Assembly: GCF_017897595.1 (NCBI RefSeq)
Contig: NZ_JAGKIK010000011.1
Coordinates: 1 to 64,000, forward strand
Direction: 5' to 3'
Source of the DNA: Aquimarina sp. U1-2
GTDB lineage: Bacteria; Bacteroidota; Bacteroidia; Flavobacteriales; Flavobacteriaceae
Length of the DNA stretch: 64,000 nt
The position numbers were made by a program, and so were the translations under genes. The notes under the pieces are model-generated. The model was not told the origin of the DNA. It saw nothing but the letters and a program-made list of their open reading frames with translations, and did no database searches. Of this stretch, positions 10,801 to 19,508 are shown in pieces; position 1 is the first letter of the stretch, and each line of letters begins with the position of its first letter.

Positions 10801-11584
10801 AAAAACATTGATCCATCCCTTTTTACTAAGACGCACTAAAGAACAAGTCGCCAAAGAATTGCCAGAAAAAACAGAGCAAATTTTGTATTGTACCATGTCT
10901 GAATCGCAACAGCAGGTCTATGATGCGTATCGAAATAAATACAGGAATTATTTGCTTGGGAAAATCGATGAAAACGGATTGGGGAAAACCAAAATATATG
11001 TGCTCGAAGGGCTTACCAAGTTAAGACAGATTTGTGATGCCCCGCAACTACTCAAAGAAGATGAAGGATATACATCAGAGGCTGTAAAAATAAAAGAATT
11101 ACTGCAGCATATCACTGAAAAAACCGGAAAACACAAGATCTTGATATTTTCTCAGTTCGTTGCGATGCTCAATCTACTGAAAAAAGAATTAGATACACAG
11201 GGTATTTTATATGAATACCTAGACGGAAAAACAAAAAACCGGCAGGAGCGCGTCGCTAATTTTCAGCAAAATGAAAACATCAGATTGTTTTTGATAAGCC
11301 TTAAGGCAGGGGGTACAGGACTCAACCTTACCGCTGCTGATTATGTATATATCGTAGATCCCTGGTGGAACCCTGCTGTAGAAGCACAGGCGATCGATCG
11401 TTGCTATCGTATTGGCCAAACCAAACATGTAATGGCCTATAAAATGATCTGCAAAGGCACTATCGAAGAGAAGATCATCAATTATCAAGCCCGTAAAAAA
11501 GAACTATCTAGCGATATCATACAAACCGATGAAAGTTTTGTAAAATCGTTGTCCAAAGCATCCATTTTAGAGCTGTTTAGTTGA
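7808..11584 (+). CDS. SNF2-family DEAD/DEAH-like helicase with SWIM zinc finger
   Basis: This 1258-aa protein begins at a GTG. An N-terminal SWIM zinc finger is seen in GGCTCPYDWSPVCKHQ at residues 67-82, and a second CxC...CxH pattern (LYCTCTATNQFLCLHQ) near residue 195. A long middle region leads to the SNF2 ATPase: RDYQKEGLNWL, Walker A DDMGLGKT near 823, and DESQ in place of DEAH near 920. The second lobe ends with QAIDRCYRIGQTK near 1194. Such proteins are DNA translocases that remodel protein-DNA complexes. The nearby genes (ugd, uxs) do not explain its job. Its motif set is complete, so it looks functional. Confidence 0.92.
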   Translation: MPIQHIPLKNYINQNTTNAIRNRAKSIELITVELSEDQNEVKAEVHGSYGNTYQVQLIGFNTGQIQGGCTCPYDWSPVCKHQVAIAHEVDVLLKSQNEQSQDKSPVKKKRYSSKKPIIIPVPQHNGNISAFLNTISSPKVSKQYRNHYARDYITLLPPFDIDQPVFHLEFNAKGHVASENHQIKIYRKPENLELYCTCTATNQFLCLHQMLALDIFYSHVQPVFWNPDRIKTIKKGLLQQYGYDLDTDDYKKYFRFGYDQGEITVIPEHPGILKLPQYQEGLHKILEELVTGEQATIDKLPAVPSKLRSPKMMVAIGMFFQQVPDANILVMFPIKGNTKKNGDLSNQIFEIRVEEYYKDKALFTPPETRLVNGLLEYNETIKNTRKDNRSDQLQALISLCQKMKEDLADVMIYELSYYHSYGYYHAQKISPKNLTQKKGMNVSNPPKLHFEVSQETDYMKVQAFARIKGVSIPLQSVDIAIKAPFLEKDGVFYLLKSVGDVKAFETFKKNAQLRVPRNEFNTYYTDFLNPLSKKFTVDMQHLPTKTRIIPETEVAKQLYLSEIHGFILLKPIVLYAEEPVEICNPAPVQKLKKDHIEVLQRHHAYEEEFKKMLVGLHPEFAHQHQEFFHLTPKQFIENMWFLKAFELLKENDVQVFGYNDLSVKKYSLHKPSIQMNINSGVDWFDVNVKVAFGDLTVSLQDLQKSVINKNKYIALDDGSIGILPEHWLEKYAHLFRTATVKKEGIRVSKYQFSVIDSLYDDLDPESPILAQHRNIKERLQQFDKISSVTIPKGILATLRDYQKEGLNWLCFLDEYNFGGCLADDMGLGKTLQVITFLKHINTKNKPKRAHLVIVPTSLIFNWQEEIKKFCPSLHVIVHTGSEREKDTGSFKEKLVILTTYGIVMRDIQMLKNYDFHYIILDESQAIKNPNSQRYKAVRLLKAKNRLVLTGTPIENNTFDLYAQMSFANPGLLGTMAHFKKAFSIPIDKDKDSNVAKELKTLIHPFLLRRTKEQVAKELPEKTEQILYCTMSESQQQVYDAYRNKYRNYLLGKIDENGLGKTKIYVLEGLTKLRQICDAPQLLKEDEGYTSEAVKIKELLQHITEKTGKHKILIFSQFVAMLNLLKKELDTQGILYEYLDGKTKNRQERVANFQQNENIRLFLISLKAGGTGLNLTAADYVYIVDPWWNPAVEAQAIDRCYRIGQTKHVMAYKMICKGTIEEKIINYQARKKELSSDIIQTDESFVKSLSKASILELFS

Positions 11585-11613
11585 CAATAGTAGTAATAAT
11601 TAAAAAATGATCT

Positions 11614-11644
11614 TACAATTTGGGAATTAGATTCCCAAATTGTA
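11614..11644. promoter_or_regulatory. Perfect 14-bp inverted repeat before the DUF4143 ATPase gene
   Basis: The arms 11614-11627 and 11631-11644 are exact reverse complements around a 3-base TAG loop, with the core TTTGGGAAT / ATTCCCAAA. It lies 30 bp after the helicase stop and ends 9 bp before the ATG of the ATPase, overlapping the -7 element. The position suits an operator for autoregulation or a protein binding site. There is no U-run directly after it, which argues against a simple terminator. Confidence 0.8.
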
Positions 11645-11650
11645 TATTTG
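11643..11650 (+). promoter_or_regulatory. Bacteroidota -7 promoter element overlapping the inverted repeat
   Basis: TATATTTG is an exact TAnnTTTG match and shares its first two bases with the right arm of the inverted repeat. The ATG at 11654 follows after only 3 bases. Transcription from here would therefore start at or inside the start codon, giving a leaderless or slightly later translation start. Anything bound to the repeat would block it. Confidence 0.5.
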
Positions 11651-11653
11651 AAT

Positions 11654-12814
11654 ATGATTTCTAGGATCGCTATAAAAGCGCTTATAACCCTATCAGAACA
11701 ATATAAATCCATAGCCGTCGTGGGTCCCAGGCAATCTGGTAAAACAACATTGGTACGATCGGTATTTCCCGTTAAACCCTATGTTAACCTGGAAAACCCC
11801 GATATAAGAGCTTTTGCTTTAGAAGATCCCAGGGCTTTTCTCTCGCAATTTTCATCAAACGGAGCCATCCTTGATGAGGCACAACGAGCTCCGCACTTAT
11901 TTTCCTACTTACAACAAATGTTGGATGAGAAAGAAGACAGGGCCCAGTTCATTATCACAGGTTCCAACAACTTTTTATTACAACAAAATAGTACTCAAAG
12001 CCTGGCAGGAAGGGTTGGATATCTTACGTTACTTCCGTTTTCTTTATCTGAGATCAAAACAAATGCCCCGCAAGACATTTCAGAACTTTTATTCAAGGGA
12101 TTTTACCCTCCTTTGTACGATCAACCCTTCGACATTCAAAGTTGGTTTTCGAATTATATAAGAACATATATAGAAAGAGATGTACGACAACTTAAAGGGA
12201 TTGAAAATCTTATTATTTTTGAACGGTTTGTAAAGTTATGTGCCGGAAGAATAGGGCAATTGCTCAATAAAAATGCGTTGGCTATAGAGGTGGGTGTGGA
12301 TAATAAAACTATTGAGTCCTGGATAGGGGTATTAGAAGCCAGCTTTATTGTATTTAGATTACAGCCCCATCATAAAAACTTTAATAAACGTATTGTCAAA
12401 ATGCCTAAATTATATTTCTATGATGTTGGATTGGCTAGCGCTTTACTAGGGATACAGCATGCCAATCAATGGGAATTACATCCTTTTAAAGGAAATGTAT
12501 TTGAAAACCTGATAATCGTAGAATTTTTAAAGCAACGTTTTAACCAAGGAAAACCAAATAATCTATATTTTTGGAGAAATAATACAGGTAATGAAGTCGA
12601 TATCATTATAGACAATTTTGAAGAACTCATTCCTGTAGAAATTAAATCGGGCAAAACCATTACCCAGGAATATTTTAAAGGGTTGCACTATTGGAACAAA
12701 TTAACAGGTTCTCTAGGAGGGATGGTGATTTACGGAGGTTCGACATATCAAAAAAGAAGCGGTCAGATAGAAGTAATTCCTTATCGGTCAATGTCAGAAA
12801 ATAACATAATCTAA
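11654..12814 (+). CDS. AAA-family ATPase with DUF4143 C-terminal domain
   Basis: The 387-codon gene encodes the common AAA_14/DUF4143 architecture. The Walker A motif GPRQSGKTT lies at about residues 24-32, Walker B-like ILDEAQ near 72, and the family-typical IERDVRQL near 173. The C-terminal part has the motifs EVDII and EIKSGKT, which resemble a PD-(D/E)XK-type core. The biochemical role of these ATPases is unsettled; links to mobile DNA and defence have been suggested. An upstream TTG at 11648 would add two residues, but the ATG fits. The adjoining inverted repeat suggests self-regulation. It is not obviously part of the polysaccharide pathway. Confidence 0.88.
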   Translation: MISRIAIKALITLSEQYKSIAVVGPRQSGKTTLVRSVFPVKPYVNLENPDIRAFALEDPRAFLSQFSSNGAILDEAQRAPHLFSYLQQMLDEKEDRAQFIITGSNNFLLQQNSTQSLAGRVGYLTLLPFSLSEIKTNAPQDISELLFKGFYPPLYDQPFDIQSWFSNYIRTYIERDVRQLKGIENLIIFERFVKLCAGRIGQLLNKNALAIEVGVDNKTIESWIGVLEASFIVFRLQPHHKNFNKRIVKMPKLYFYDVGLASALLGIQHANQWELHPFKGNVFENLIIVEFLKQRFNQGKPNNLYFWRNNTGNEVDIIIDNFEELIPVEIKSGKTITQEYFKGLHYWNKLTGSLGGMVIYGGSTYQKRSGQIEVIPYRSMSENNII

Positions 12815-12827
12815 AAGTGAATATATT

Positions 12828-13802
12828 TTGAAAAAAATCTTGATCACAGGAGCTGCCGGATTTTTAGGATCGCATTTGTGCGATAGATTCATAAATGAAA
12901 GTTTTCATGTGATTGGTATGGACAATTTAATTACAGGAGACTTAAAAAATATTGAACACCTTTTTAAATTAGAAAATTTTGAATTCTATCACCATGACGT
13001 GACAAAATTTGTCCACGTTTCAGGGGAGTTAGATTATATTTTGCATTTTGCTTCCCCGGCAAGTCCAATTGATTATCTTAAAATCCCTATTCAAACGTTA
13101 AAAGTTGGTTCTTTAGGCACTCATAATCTTTTAGGACTGGCTAAAGAAAAAAAAGCAAGAATCCTAATAGCTTCCACTAGTGAGGTTTATGGCGACCCTC
13201 TAGTACACCCTCAAACCGAGGAGTATTATGGTAATGTAAATACGATCGGTCCTCGCGGAGTGTATGATGAAGCAAAACGTTTTCAGGAATCTATTACGAT
13301 GGCCTACCACACTTACCATGGTATTGAAACTCGTATTGCTCGCATTTTTAATACTTACGGACCAAGAATGCGATTAAATGATGGCCGTGTCGTTCCTGCA
13401 TTTATTGGGCAATCCCTGCGAGGAGAAGATGTAACAGTCTTTGGGGATGGCTCGCAAACACGTTCGTTTTGCTACGTTGATGATTTGATAGAGGGTATTT
13501 ATAGACTACTTCTGAGCGATTACGTATACCCTGTAAACTTAGGAAACCCTCATGAAATTACCATTAAAGATTTTGCTGAAGAAATCATAAAACTTACCGG
13601 AACTGATCAAAAAATTGTATATAAATCCTTACCGGTCAACGATCCTCTTCAAAGACAACCTAATATATCAAAAGCAAAAGAACTGCTCAATTGGGAACCT
13701 ACAATAGATCGATCTGAAGGCATGAGACGAACTTTAGCATATTTTCAAAATCTTTCAAAAGAGGAGCTTTATAAAAGTGAGCATAGAGATTTTTCTAAAT
13801 AA
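12828..13802 (+). CDS. uxs: UDP-glucuronate decarboxylase (UDP-xylose synthase)
   Basis: This extended SDR enzyme converts UDP-glucuronate to UDP-xylose. It has the NAD-binding GAAGFLG at residues 8-14, [10 protein letters not shown], the catalytic Tyr-Lys pair in YDEAK at 146-150, and [10 protein letters not shown]. The [14 protein letters not shown] stretch and the 324-aa length are typical of bacterial UXS. The start codon is TTG, 13 bp after the ATPase gene. It works with ugd at 6084 although two unrelated genes separate them. The sugar product is presumably used by the local glycosyltransferases. Confidence 0.93.
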   Translation: MKKILITGAAGFLGSHLCDRFINESFHVIGMDNLITGDLKNIEHLFKLENFEFYHHDVTKFVHVSGELDYILHFASPASPIDYLKIPIQTLKVGSLGTHNLLGLAKEKKARILIASTSEVYGDPLVHPQTEEYYGNVNTIGPRGVYDEAKRFQESITMAYHTYHGIETRIARIFNTYGPRMRLNDGRVVPAFIGQSLRGEDVTVFGDGSQTRSFCYVDDLIEGIYRLLLSDYVYPVNLGNPHEITIKDFAEEIIKLTGTDQKIVYKSLPVNDPLQRQPNISKAKELLNWEPTIDRSEGMRRTLAYFQNLSKEELYKSEHRDFSK

Positions 13803-13901
13803 ATAGCAATAACTATCGTTTACTAAATTACCTAAGGCTAATTAAATTAAGATAAAGCTAGGAGTAACCAAGGATTATCAAATTAAAAATGAAATGTAGA
13901 C

Positions 13902-15218
13902 ATGAGACTGATCAAGAGGATATCTCTGCTTTCAGAACTATTTTATAAGCATCAAGACAATTGGATACTCACCATCTTCTGGAATAGTCTATACACCGCC
14001 TTTTTTTTATTACCCCTTGGGATTAATCTTCCAACCCCCTTTTTTATAGTTTCAATACTACTTGGGCTTATTCATATTTTCAGGTTCAAAAAAAAGTTTA
14101 AGATAGATGATAAGGCGCTGCTCCTGTTTCCTTTATATTTTGTCATTATGGTTTGCAGCTTATTATATACAGAAAATCTTTCCGCAGGTATAGCACTAGT
14201 TCAGCGATCCTTGTCGCTTTTGTTTTTCCCTATAATTTTCCTTTTCGTAAAAGAAGATGCATCTACCGTCAAAAAATTGTTCGAATTCTTACTTTACGGA
14301 CTCATTTTATCATTTTTTCTGAACTTTGTATTAGCATGCTATACGGTCGTAGGCATAATCAATACCGAAATGTCTTCTTTAGAGATGTCAGCAGAAGGAA
14401 TGTCACTACTCATGTATACCCTTAGTGATGGATTGACAAATTTCCTTGGTGCAGAATTTTCGAGTTTGGTCAATCCTAATTATGTTTCTTTATATATTTT
14501 GCTTGTGTTGTCATACTATCTTAAAAATCAACTTCAATCCAGATTACAAGCCTTTATTGTATTTATATTGTTTCTTTATCTTTTTCTTCTTGCTTCTATA
14601 GCAGCATACTTAATTTTGTTCATTGTAAGTATCATGCTCATTTCTAAGATTACAAATAAGAGCCAAAAATATACCATGGTTCTCATGTTTTTTCTTGGAT
14701 GTATCGTTTTTTTACAAAACCCCAGGGTTTTTGATTTTTATACGAATGTCACCAGTATTGACAGAACGCTAGAGATAGATAATACTTCGATAGAGCGATC
14801 CAGGTTATTAACCTGGGATGCCAGTATAAAGCTTATTGCAAAGGCTCCGATTTTTGGATATGGTATTGGGGATACCAATACCGTTTTGGTCGAAAAATAC
14901 AAAGACTTAAATTATGTATTGAACTATCAAAACCAATACAATGCGCATAATCAATTTCTTCAGACATTTTTGCAAACCGGAATCATAGGATTCGCAGTAT
15001 TGCTGAACGTTTTTATCGTTTTAGCCTTTCGAATGAATAGAAGTAGAAATGAAATAGCTGTATTCGTTATCCTTTTTATCTCCCTCTTTTTTGAGTCTAT
15101 GCTGGTACGGTTTAACGGAATCGTATTCTTTTCAATAGTCATTCCGTTACTACTTAAAAAAAGAAGTATATTGAGTAGTAGAATCATTCGAAACGATGCT
15201 GCTACCAAAGAATTTTGA
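13902..15218 (+). CDS. O-antigen ligase/polymerase-like membrane protein
   Basis: The 438-aa protein has about ten to twelve membrane segments and one larger periplasmic loop (about residues 280-350). That loop contains the ERSRLLTWDASIKLIAKAP stretch and AHNQFLQTFLQTG, where the histidine is the hallmark of the WaaL/Wzy ligase family. Members transfer finished glycan chains from undecaprenyl diphosphate to lipid A core or to protein, or polymerise units, on the periplasmic side. Since the gene at 464 already looks like a polymerase, a ligase role is plausible here, but this is inference. It closes the polysaccharide cluster. Confidence 0.82.
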   Translation: MRLIKRISLLSELFYKHQDNWILTIFWNSLYTAFFLLPLGINLPTPFFIVSILLGLIHIFRFKKKFKIDDKALLLFPLYFVIMVCSLLYTENLSAGIALVQRSLSLLFFPIIFLFVKEDASTVKKLFEFLLYGLILSFFLNFVLACYTVVGIINTEMSSLEMSAEGMSLLMYTLSDGLTNFLGAEFSSLVNPNYVSLYILLVLSYYLKNQLQSRLQAFIVFILFLYLFLLASIAAYLILFIVSIMLISKITNKSQKYTMVLMFFLGCIVFLQNPRVFDFYTNVTSIDRTLEIDNTSIERSRLLTWDASIKLIAKAPIFGYGIGDTNTVLVEKYKDLNYVLNYQNQYNAHNQFLQTFLQTGIIGFAVLLNVFIVLAFRMNRSRNEIAVFVILFISLFFESMLVRFNGIVFFSIVIPLLLKKRSILSSRIIRNDAATKEF

Positions 15219-15237
15219 TGTCTATTCATCGCTACAG

Positions 15238-15325
15238 CCCACCAAATCAACGCTACGATGATGTAGTGTAGCTGGGGTATTATACTATCTTTTGAAAAAA
15301 ATCTTCAGTTAAATCAAAAGTTTTT
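15238..15325 (+). repeat. Dispersed intergenic repeat, copy 1 of 2 (other at 40790-40876)
   Basis: The first 25 bases (15238-15262) are identical to 40790-40814. The two copies remain alignable for about 88 bp, ending in an 18-base stretch (GTTAAATC...GTTTTT) that also matches. Both copies are in the same orientation and lie in gene-free DNA. They bracket the accessory region between the polysaccharide cluster and purD. Confidence 0.8.
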
Positions 15326-15335
15326 ACTCAGAACG

Positions 15336-15780
15336 AAAGGAGCAAAGTCCCTCTTTGAAAGCTTGTGCTGAACTGGTTTCAGTAAGGGATTTAGGGAGAT
15401 GTTTTATTTACAGAATATTATGCAATCTGTCAATTCAAGATTTCTGACAAAAATTTTATCCAGCTGTTGAACCGACGTATTACATTCATCCCTTTTCCTG
15501 CGCTCTATCTCGCCTGTCGCTATCACGCCATCGTCTTCAAAGGAAGGGGGCAAAGTCCCTCTTAGAAGAGGAATTTAGGGAGATGTTTTGTTCGCTAAAA
15601 ATCAATGCATTACATAATACGTCAATTCGAAATTTCCAATAAAAATTTTATCCAGCTGTTGAACCGACGTATTATATTCATCCCTCGCCACACATAATCT
15701 CACCTATCGCCTTGCGCTATCATCTTCAAAAGGAAAGTAGCCCAAAGTCTCCCCTTGAGGGGAGATACAGAGGGGTGTTG
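15336..15780. repeat. Degenerate tandem intergenic repeat units
   Basis: Two units of about 200 bp follow each other, at roughly 15336-15540 and 15541-15730, and a third partial one ends near 15780. Each begins with a variant of GCAAAGTCCCTCTT followed by TTTAGGGAGATGTTTT. The first two share a 44-bp block (15449-15492 and 15641-15684) with one difference. No open frame of note crosses them. Similar CTCCCTTTGAAGGGAG palindromes occur near 41035. The remainder of the 830-bp gap up to 16048 is AT-rich with nothing recognised. Confidence 0.75.
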
Positions 15781-16048
15781 TCCCCGAAAAGAATAAAAAA
15801 TACGATCTAAGACGTAGAAGGGGTAATCCTATAAAATTTATTAATAATGTGCCAGTGTCAAAAAATGAAACTGGAATACTGTATCATTGCAAATGCAAGT
15901 TAAAATCAGATCCATAGAAATTAAAAATTTTATGAAATTATTAACAAATTGGAGTATTACGTATATAATTATAGCAATATATCTATATTCGCCATGCCGC
16001 TACAATCCCAAAATATAAAACTCATAATTATTTAATCCCCTAGATGAT

Positions 16049-17056
16049 ATGAAAACAAGAATTTTAACGGTCATAGCCATATTATTATGTGCGATTATTT
16101 TAGGTCAAACTAATTCATTTCCTGATAATGGTGATGTGGGTATAGGAACAACTAATCCACAATCAAAACTTCATGTAGAAGGGCGCGCTTCTTTTGGAAG
16201 ATCAGGAGTTTTGGTATCGGATTGGACGAACCAGTCTAATTGGGGAGGTCATTCAAATAAATGGTCAGGACATATAGGCTTTAATGCATATAGAAATAAT
16301 AATGAAACTAGGGATTATTATTATGGTATCAATCGATATACATCAAAAGGAGTTTTTGAAGGTTCAAATTACGGGTTTAGATGGTTATTTAGAAACCACA
16401 ACAACTATGATTCAGAAGGACAACATAAGCTAATGGAATATATGTGTTTAACCAATTCTGGTAATTTAGGGATTGGAACCAACAATCCTACATCAAGATT
16501 ATCAATTAAGAAAGGAGGACAATCTATTAATTTTTTAACCGGGACTAACTCTAGTAGTTACGAATTAAACGTAGGAATAAACAACGATGGAATTAATATC
16601 GCTAATAATTCAAAAGTCAGAGGGTTTAACTTCAAAAATGCAAATGGTCTTTTGCTAAAAATAACACATACTGGCAACATAGGCATTGGCACGAAAAACC
16701 CCGACGCCAAACTCACCGTAAAAGGAAAAATTCATGCCGAAGAAGTAAAGATTGACCTTAGCGTACCAGCACCCGATTATGTTTTCAAAAAGGATTATGC
16801 CTTATTAACGATTGATGAGGTACAACAACACATCCAGGAAAAAGGGCATTTGCCTAATATTCCATCAGCCAAAGTAATGGAAACTGAAGGTGTAGATCTG
16901 GGAATCATGAATATGAAATTATTGGAAAAGATTGAGGAGTTGACACTATATACCATTGAGCAAGAAAGAAAAATAAAGCAACTTGAAAACCAAAATACTT
17001 TAATAATTGATCTTAAGAACAAAGTTGATTTTCTATTAACACAAATGAAAAAATAG
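16049..17056 (+). CDS. Secreted tail-fibre-like surface protein, paralog 1
   Basis: The 335-aa product starts with a signal peptide (residues 1 to about 21). It contains three copies of the GIGTxNP...L-V-G motif (GDVGIGTTNPQSKLHVEG near 30, NLGIGTNNPTSRLS near 148, NIGIGTKNPDAKLTVKG near 214). These motifs are typical of fibrous phage-tail-like proteins of Bacteroidota. The C-terminal 120 residues (KIHAEEVKIDLSVPAPDYVF through MKLLEKIEELTLY) form a conserved module ending in a coiled coil and are shared with the next two genes. No S74 endosialidase active site was recognised. It is probably a trimeric surface fibre. The gene ends 1 bp before its paralog, so they are co-transcribed. Confidence 0.8.
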   Translation: MKTRILTVIAILLCAIILGQTNSFPDNGDVGIGTTNPQSKLHVEGRASFGRSGVLVSDWTNQSNWGGHSNKWSGHIGFNAYRNNNETRDYYYGINRYTSKGVFEGSNYGFRWLFRNHNNYDSEGQHKLMEYMCLTNSGNLGIGTNNPTSRLSIKKGGQSINFLTGTNSSSYELNVGINNDGINIANNSKVRGFNFKNANGLLLKITHTGNIGIGTKNPDAKLTVKGKIHAEEVKIDLSVPAPDYVFKKDYALLTIDEVQQHIQEKGHLPNIPSAKVMETEGVDLGIMNMKLLEKIEELTLYTIEQERKIKQLENQNTLIIDLKNKVDFLLTQMKK

Positions 17057-17057
17057 C

Positions 17058-17990
17058 ATGCAAAAAAAAGTATTTATAATAGGAGCTTTTATAAGCTTTA
17101 GTGGTGTTATTAGTGGACAACACAATTATGATAGTCAAAATACAATTTATTCTGAAAACAGTAATGTTGGAATTGGTATAAACAATCCATCAGCAAAACT
17201 ACAAGTAGATGGAGATATTTCTTCGGTAAACAAAATAGGTTTTTCTACGCACGATGCTTTTAATGTATTGGGTAATTCAGTAGCGCATTATGGGTTATCT
17301 CGCATCAGTGGTTCGGGATATCAACGTGTTGGTTTATCAGGATTTTTTGGACTTAACTTTTATACCGAGGGTAAGGAGAGAATAAAGGTAAATCAGAATG
17401 GTAATGTTGGAATTGGTATAAGCAATCCATCAGCAAAACTACAAGTAGATGGAGATATTTCTTCGGTAAACAAAATAGGTTTTTCTACGCACGATGCTTT
17501 TAATGTATTGGGTAATTCAGTAGCGCATTATGGTCTATCCCGCATTAGTGGTTCAGGATATCATCGTGTTGGTTTATCAGGATTTTTTGGACTTAACTTT
17601 TATACCGAGGGTAAAGAGAGAATAAGGGTAAATCAGAATGGTAATGTTGGAATAGGAACGACAACCCCCGATGCCAAACTCACCGTAAAAGGAAAAATCC
17701 ATGCCGAAGAAGTAAAAATTGACCTAAGTGTTCCGGCTCCCGATTATGTATTCAAAAAAGAATATGATTTGTTGACTATTGATGAGGTGCAACAACACAT
17801 CCAGGAAAAAGGGCATTTGCCTAATATTCCATCAGCCAAGGTAATGGAAACTGAAGGCGTAGACCTGGGAGTCATGAATATGAAATTGTTGGAGAAGATT
17901 GAAGAACTAACGTTGTATATGATTCAGCAACAAAAAGAAATTGAATTGTTAAAAATTTCAGTTCTAGAGACACTAAAAAATAAAGGGTAA
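17058..17990 (+). CDS. Secreted tail-fibre-like surface protein, paralog 2, with an internal 80-aa tandem repeat
   Basis: The 310-aa protein has a signal peptide and then two copies of an 80-residue unit that starts with NVGIGI and ends with RIKVNQNG or RIRVNQNG. The copies differ at only three residues (N/S, Q/H, K/R). After them comes the same C-terminal module as in the flanking paralogs, with the EKIEELTLY coiled-coil segment. The repeat adds one more head segment to a fibre-like protein. The start ATG lies directly after the preceding stop. Function is inferred from paralogs only: cell-surface fibre, ligand unknown. Confidence 0.8.
   Translation: MQKKVFIIGAFISFSGVISGQHNYDSQNTIYSENSNVGIGINNPSAKLQVDGDISSVNKIGFSTHDAFNVLGNSVAHYGLSRISGSGYQRVGLSGFFGLNFYTEGKERIKVNQNGNVGIGISNPSAKLQVDGDISSVNKIGFSTHDAFNVLGNSVAHYGLSRISGSGYHRVGLSGFFGLNFYTEGKERIRVNQNGNVGIGTTTPDAKLTVKGKIHAEEVKIDLSVPAPDYVFKKEYDLLTIDEVQQHIQEKGHLPNIPSAKVMETEGVDLGVMNMKLLEKIEELTLYMIQQQKEIELLKISVLETLKNKG
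17161..17640 (+). repeat. Exact-length 240-bp tandem duplication inside paralog 2
   Basis: Units 17161-17400 and 17401-17640 are each 240 bp and differ at nine positions by eye, without gaps. The unit is a multiple of three, so the frame is kept. The sequence right after 17640 again begins with the first bases of the unit, as expected for unequal crossing-over at the GTAATGTTGGAAT motif. Confidence 0.95.
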
Positions 17991-18048
17991 TATTTTTAAT
18001 CCTTCAAACTTAGCAAGTAGAATACAACTTATTATAATAAATTATTTT

Positions 18049-19485
18049 ATGAACAATTACACTTTTATCTTGGTATTGTTATGGTCGGGAATTATAAAGG
18101 CTCAAAATTTTGATAATCTTACTGCAAATCTAGGGTCTGATAAATCAATAACTTGGTTTTCATCAAGCTGGGGATCCGGATTTGGACATAGAATTATCAA
18201 CGAAGATCCCGGAGGTAAAACTTTATTAAATTTTCAGGGGAGACATGATACAGCGACCTGGACCAATATCATGACTCTAACTTCGAATGGAAATATTGGG
18301 ATGGGGCTCAAAGATCCAGAAGGTAAACTTCATGTGAATGGAAATATAATTAGTTCGGGAGCAGACAGTCAAATAAAAATTCAAGGTACGGGAACTGGAA
18401 ATTACCAAGGAGCCAATCTAATCCTTGCTGCAAAAGGGGTCACTAGGGGAAACAGTCATGTTTCTACTTGGCTCATGACACATCGGGGAACGGATGGAAC
18501 TGCCACAATTGACCTGCAAAGACGCGGAGATAACGGTCAATACAACGGAACTTTGTTACTTTATCGTGATGGTTATGGATGGAAGTTTGCTGTTGGAGAA
18601 AATAAATCATCAGGCCTGCAAAATGCTATGATAATAGATCAAATAGGAAATGTAGGTATTGGAAATACATCACCTACAGAAAAATTAGATGTTACTGGAA
18701 CCATAAAAGGTCACAAATTGTTACTTCTTGATCCAAATGCCACCGATAATTGGAACTCTCTATGGCAAAGCGGTTTTTATCAAAGTTATAACGCAACCAA
18801 TGCACCCGAGCCTAATCAATGGTTTTGGGGAATTAATATGAACCATAGCGCTAATAACTCTTCCTATCGATATAATGGACAAATTGTTATTCGAAACACT
18901 TCTACAACTCCGAGAATGTATTTTAGAAGCACTAAGGTTGATGGTAGTGGAACTTGGGCTAGGATCGTTCATAGTGAAGGAGATCAATTTATTGGTGGAA
19001 AATTAGGCATCGGCACCACAACCCCCGACGCCAAACTCACCGTAAAAGGAAAAATCCATGCCGAAGAAGTAAAAGTTGACCTAAGCGTTCCAGCACCAGA
19101 CTACGTTTTCAAAAAAGAGTATGATTTATTGACCATTAATGAGGTACAACAACACATCCAGGAAAAAGGGCATTTGCCTAATATTCCTTCAGCCAAGATA
19201 ATGGAAAGTGAAGGTATAGATTTGGGAATCATGAACATGAAATTGTTGGAGAAGATTGAAGAACTAACGTTGTACACAATTCAACAAGAAGATCGAATAA
19301 AGAAGCTAGAAACAGTAAACCAAAAACTTCAAACCTCAGTCTCCGGTCTTCCGTCTTCAAAAACGATTGAAGAATTGACACTACAAATCATCGCTCAAGA
19401 AAAACAACTAAAACAACAAAAAGAAAAAAATAACACCCTTGAAACACGGTTGGCAAAATTAGAAACCCTGTTGATTAAACGATAA
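18049..19485 (+). CDS. Secreted tail-fibre-like surface protein, paralog 3
   Basis: The 478-aa product has a short signal peptide (residues 1-18). Its larger unique head contains NIGMGLKDPEGKLHVNG, GNVGIGNTSPTEKLDVTG and KLGIGTTTPDAKLTVKG motifs. A middle part rich in Asn, Gly and Trp (near residues 220-300) recalls head domains of tail fibres. The shared C-terminal module begins near residue 330, and an extended coiled coil with two EELTL-type repeats follows. It is the longest of the three paralogs. A 58-bp gap separates it from paralog 2. It probably reaches the cell surface, but no type IX C-terminal signal was recognised. Confidence 0.78.
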   Translation: MNNYTFILVLLWSGIIKAQNFDNLTANLGSDKSITWFSSSWGSGFGHRIINEDPGGKTLLNFQGRHDTATWTNIMTLTSNGNIGMGLKDPEGKLHVNGNIISSGADSQIKIQGTGTGNYQGANLILAAKGVTRGNSHVSTWLMTHRGTDGTATIDLQRRGDNGQYNGTLLLYRDGYGWKFAVGENKSSGLQNAMIIDQIGNVGIGNTSPTEKLDVTGTIKGHKLLLLDPNATDNWNSLWQSGFYQSYNATNAPEPNQWFWGINMNHSANNSSYRYNGQIVIRNTSTTPRMYFRSTKVDGSGTWARIVHSEGDQFIGGKLGIGTTTPDAKLTVKGKIHAEEVKVDLSVPAPDYVFKKEYDLLTINEVQQHIQEKGHLPNIPSAKIMESEGIDLGIMNMKLLEKIEELTLYTIQQEDRIKKLETVNQKLQTSVSGLPSSKTIEELTLQIIAQEKQLKQQKEKNNTLETRLAKLETLLIKR

Positions 19486-19508
19486 ATACTCAAAATAAAA
19501 CAGAAACA

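Noticed and set aside
17161..17640. CRISPR-like reading of the repeats in paralog 2
   Set aside because: The units are adjacent 240-bp coding repeats without spacers.
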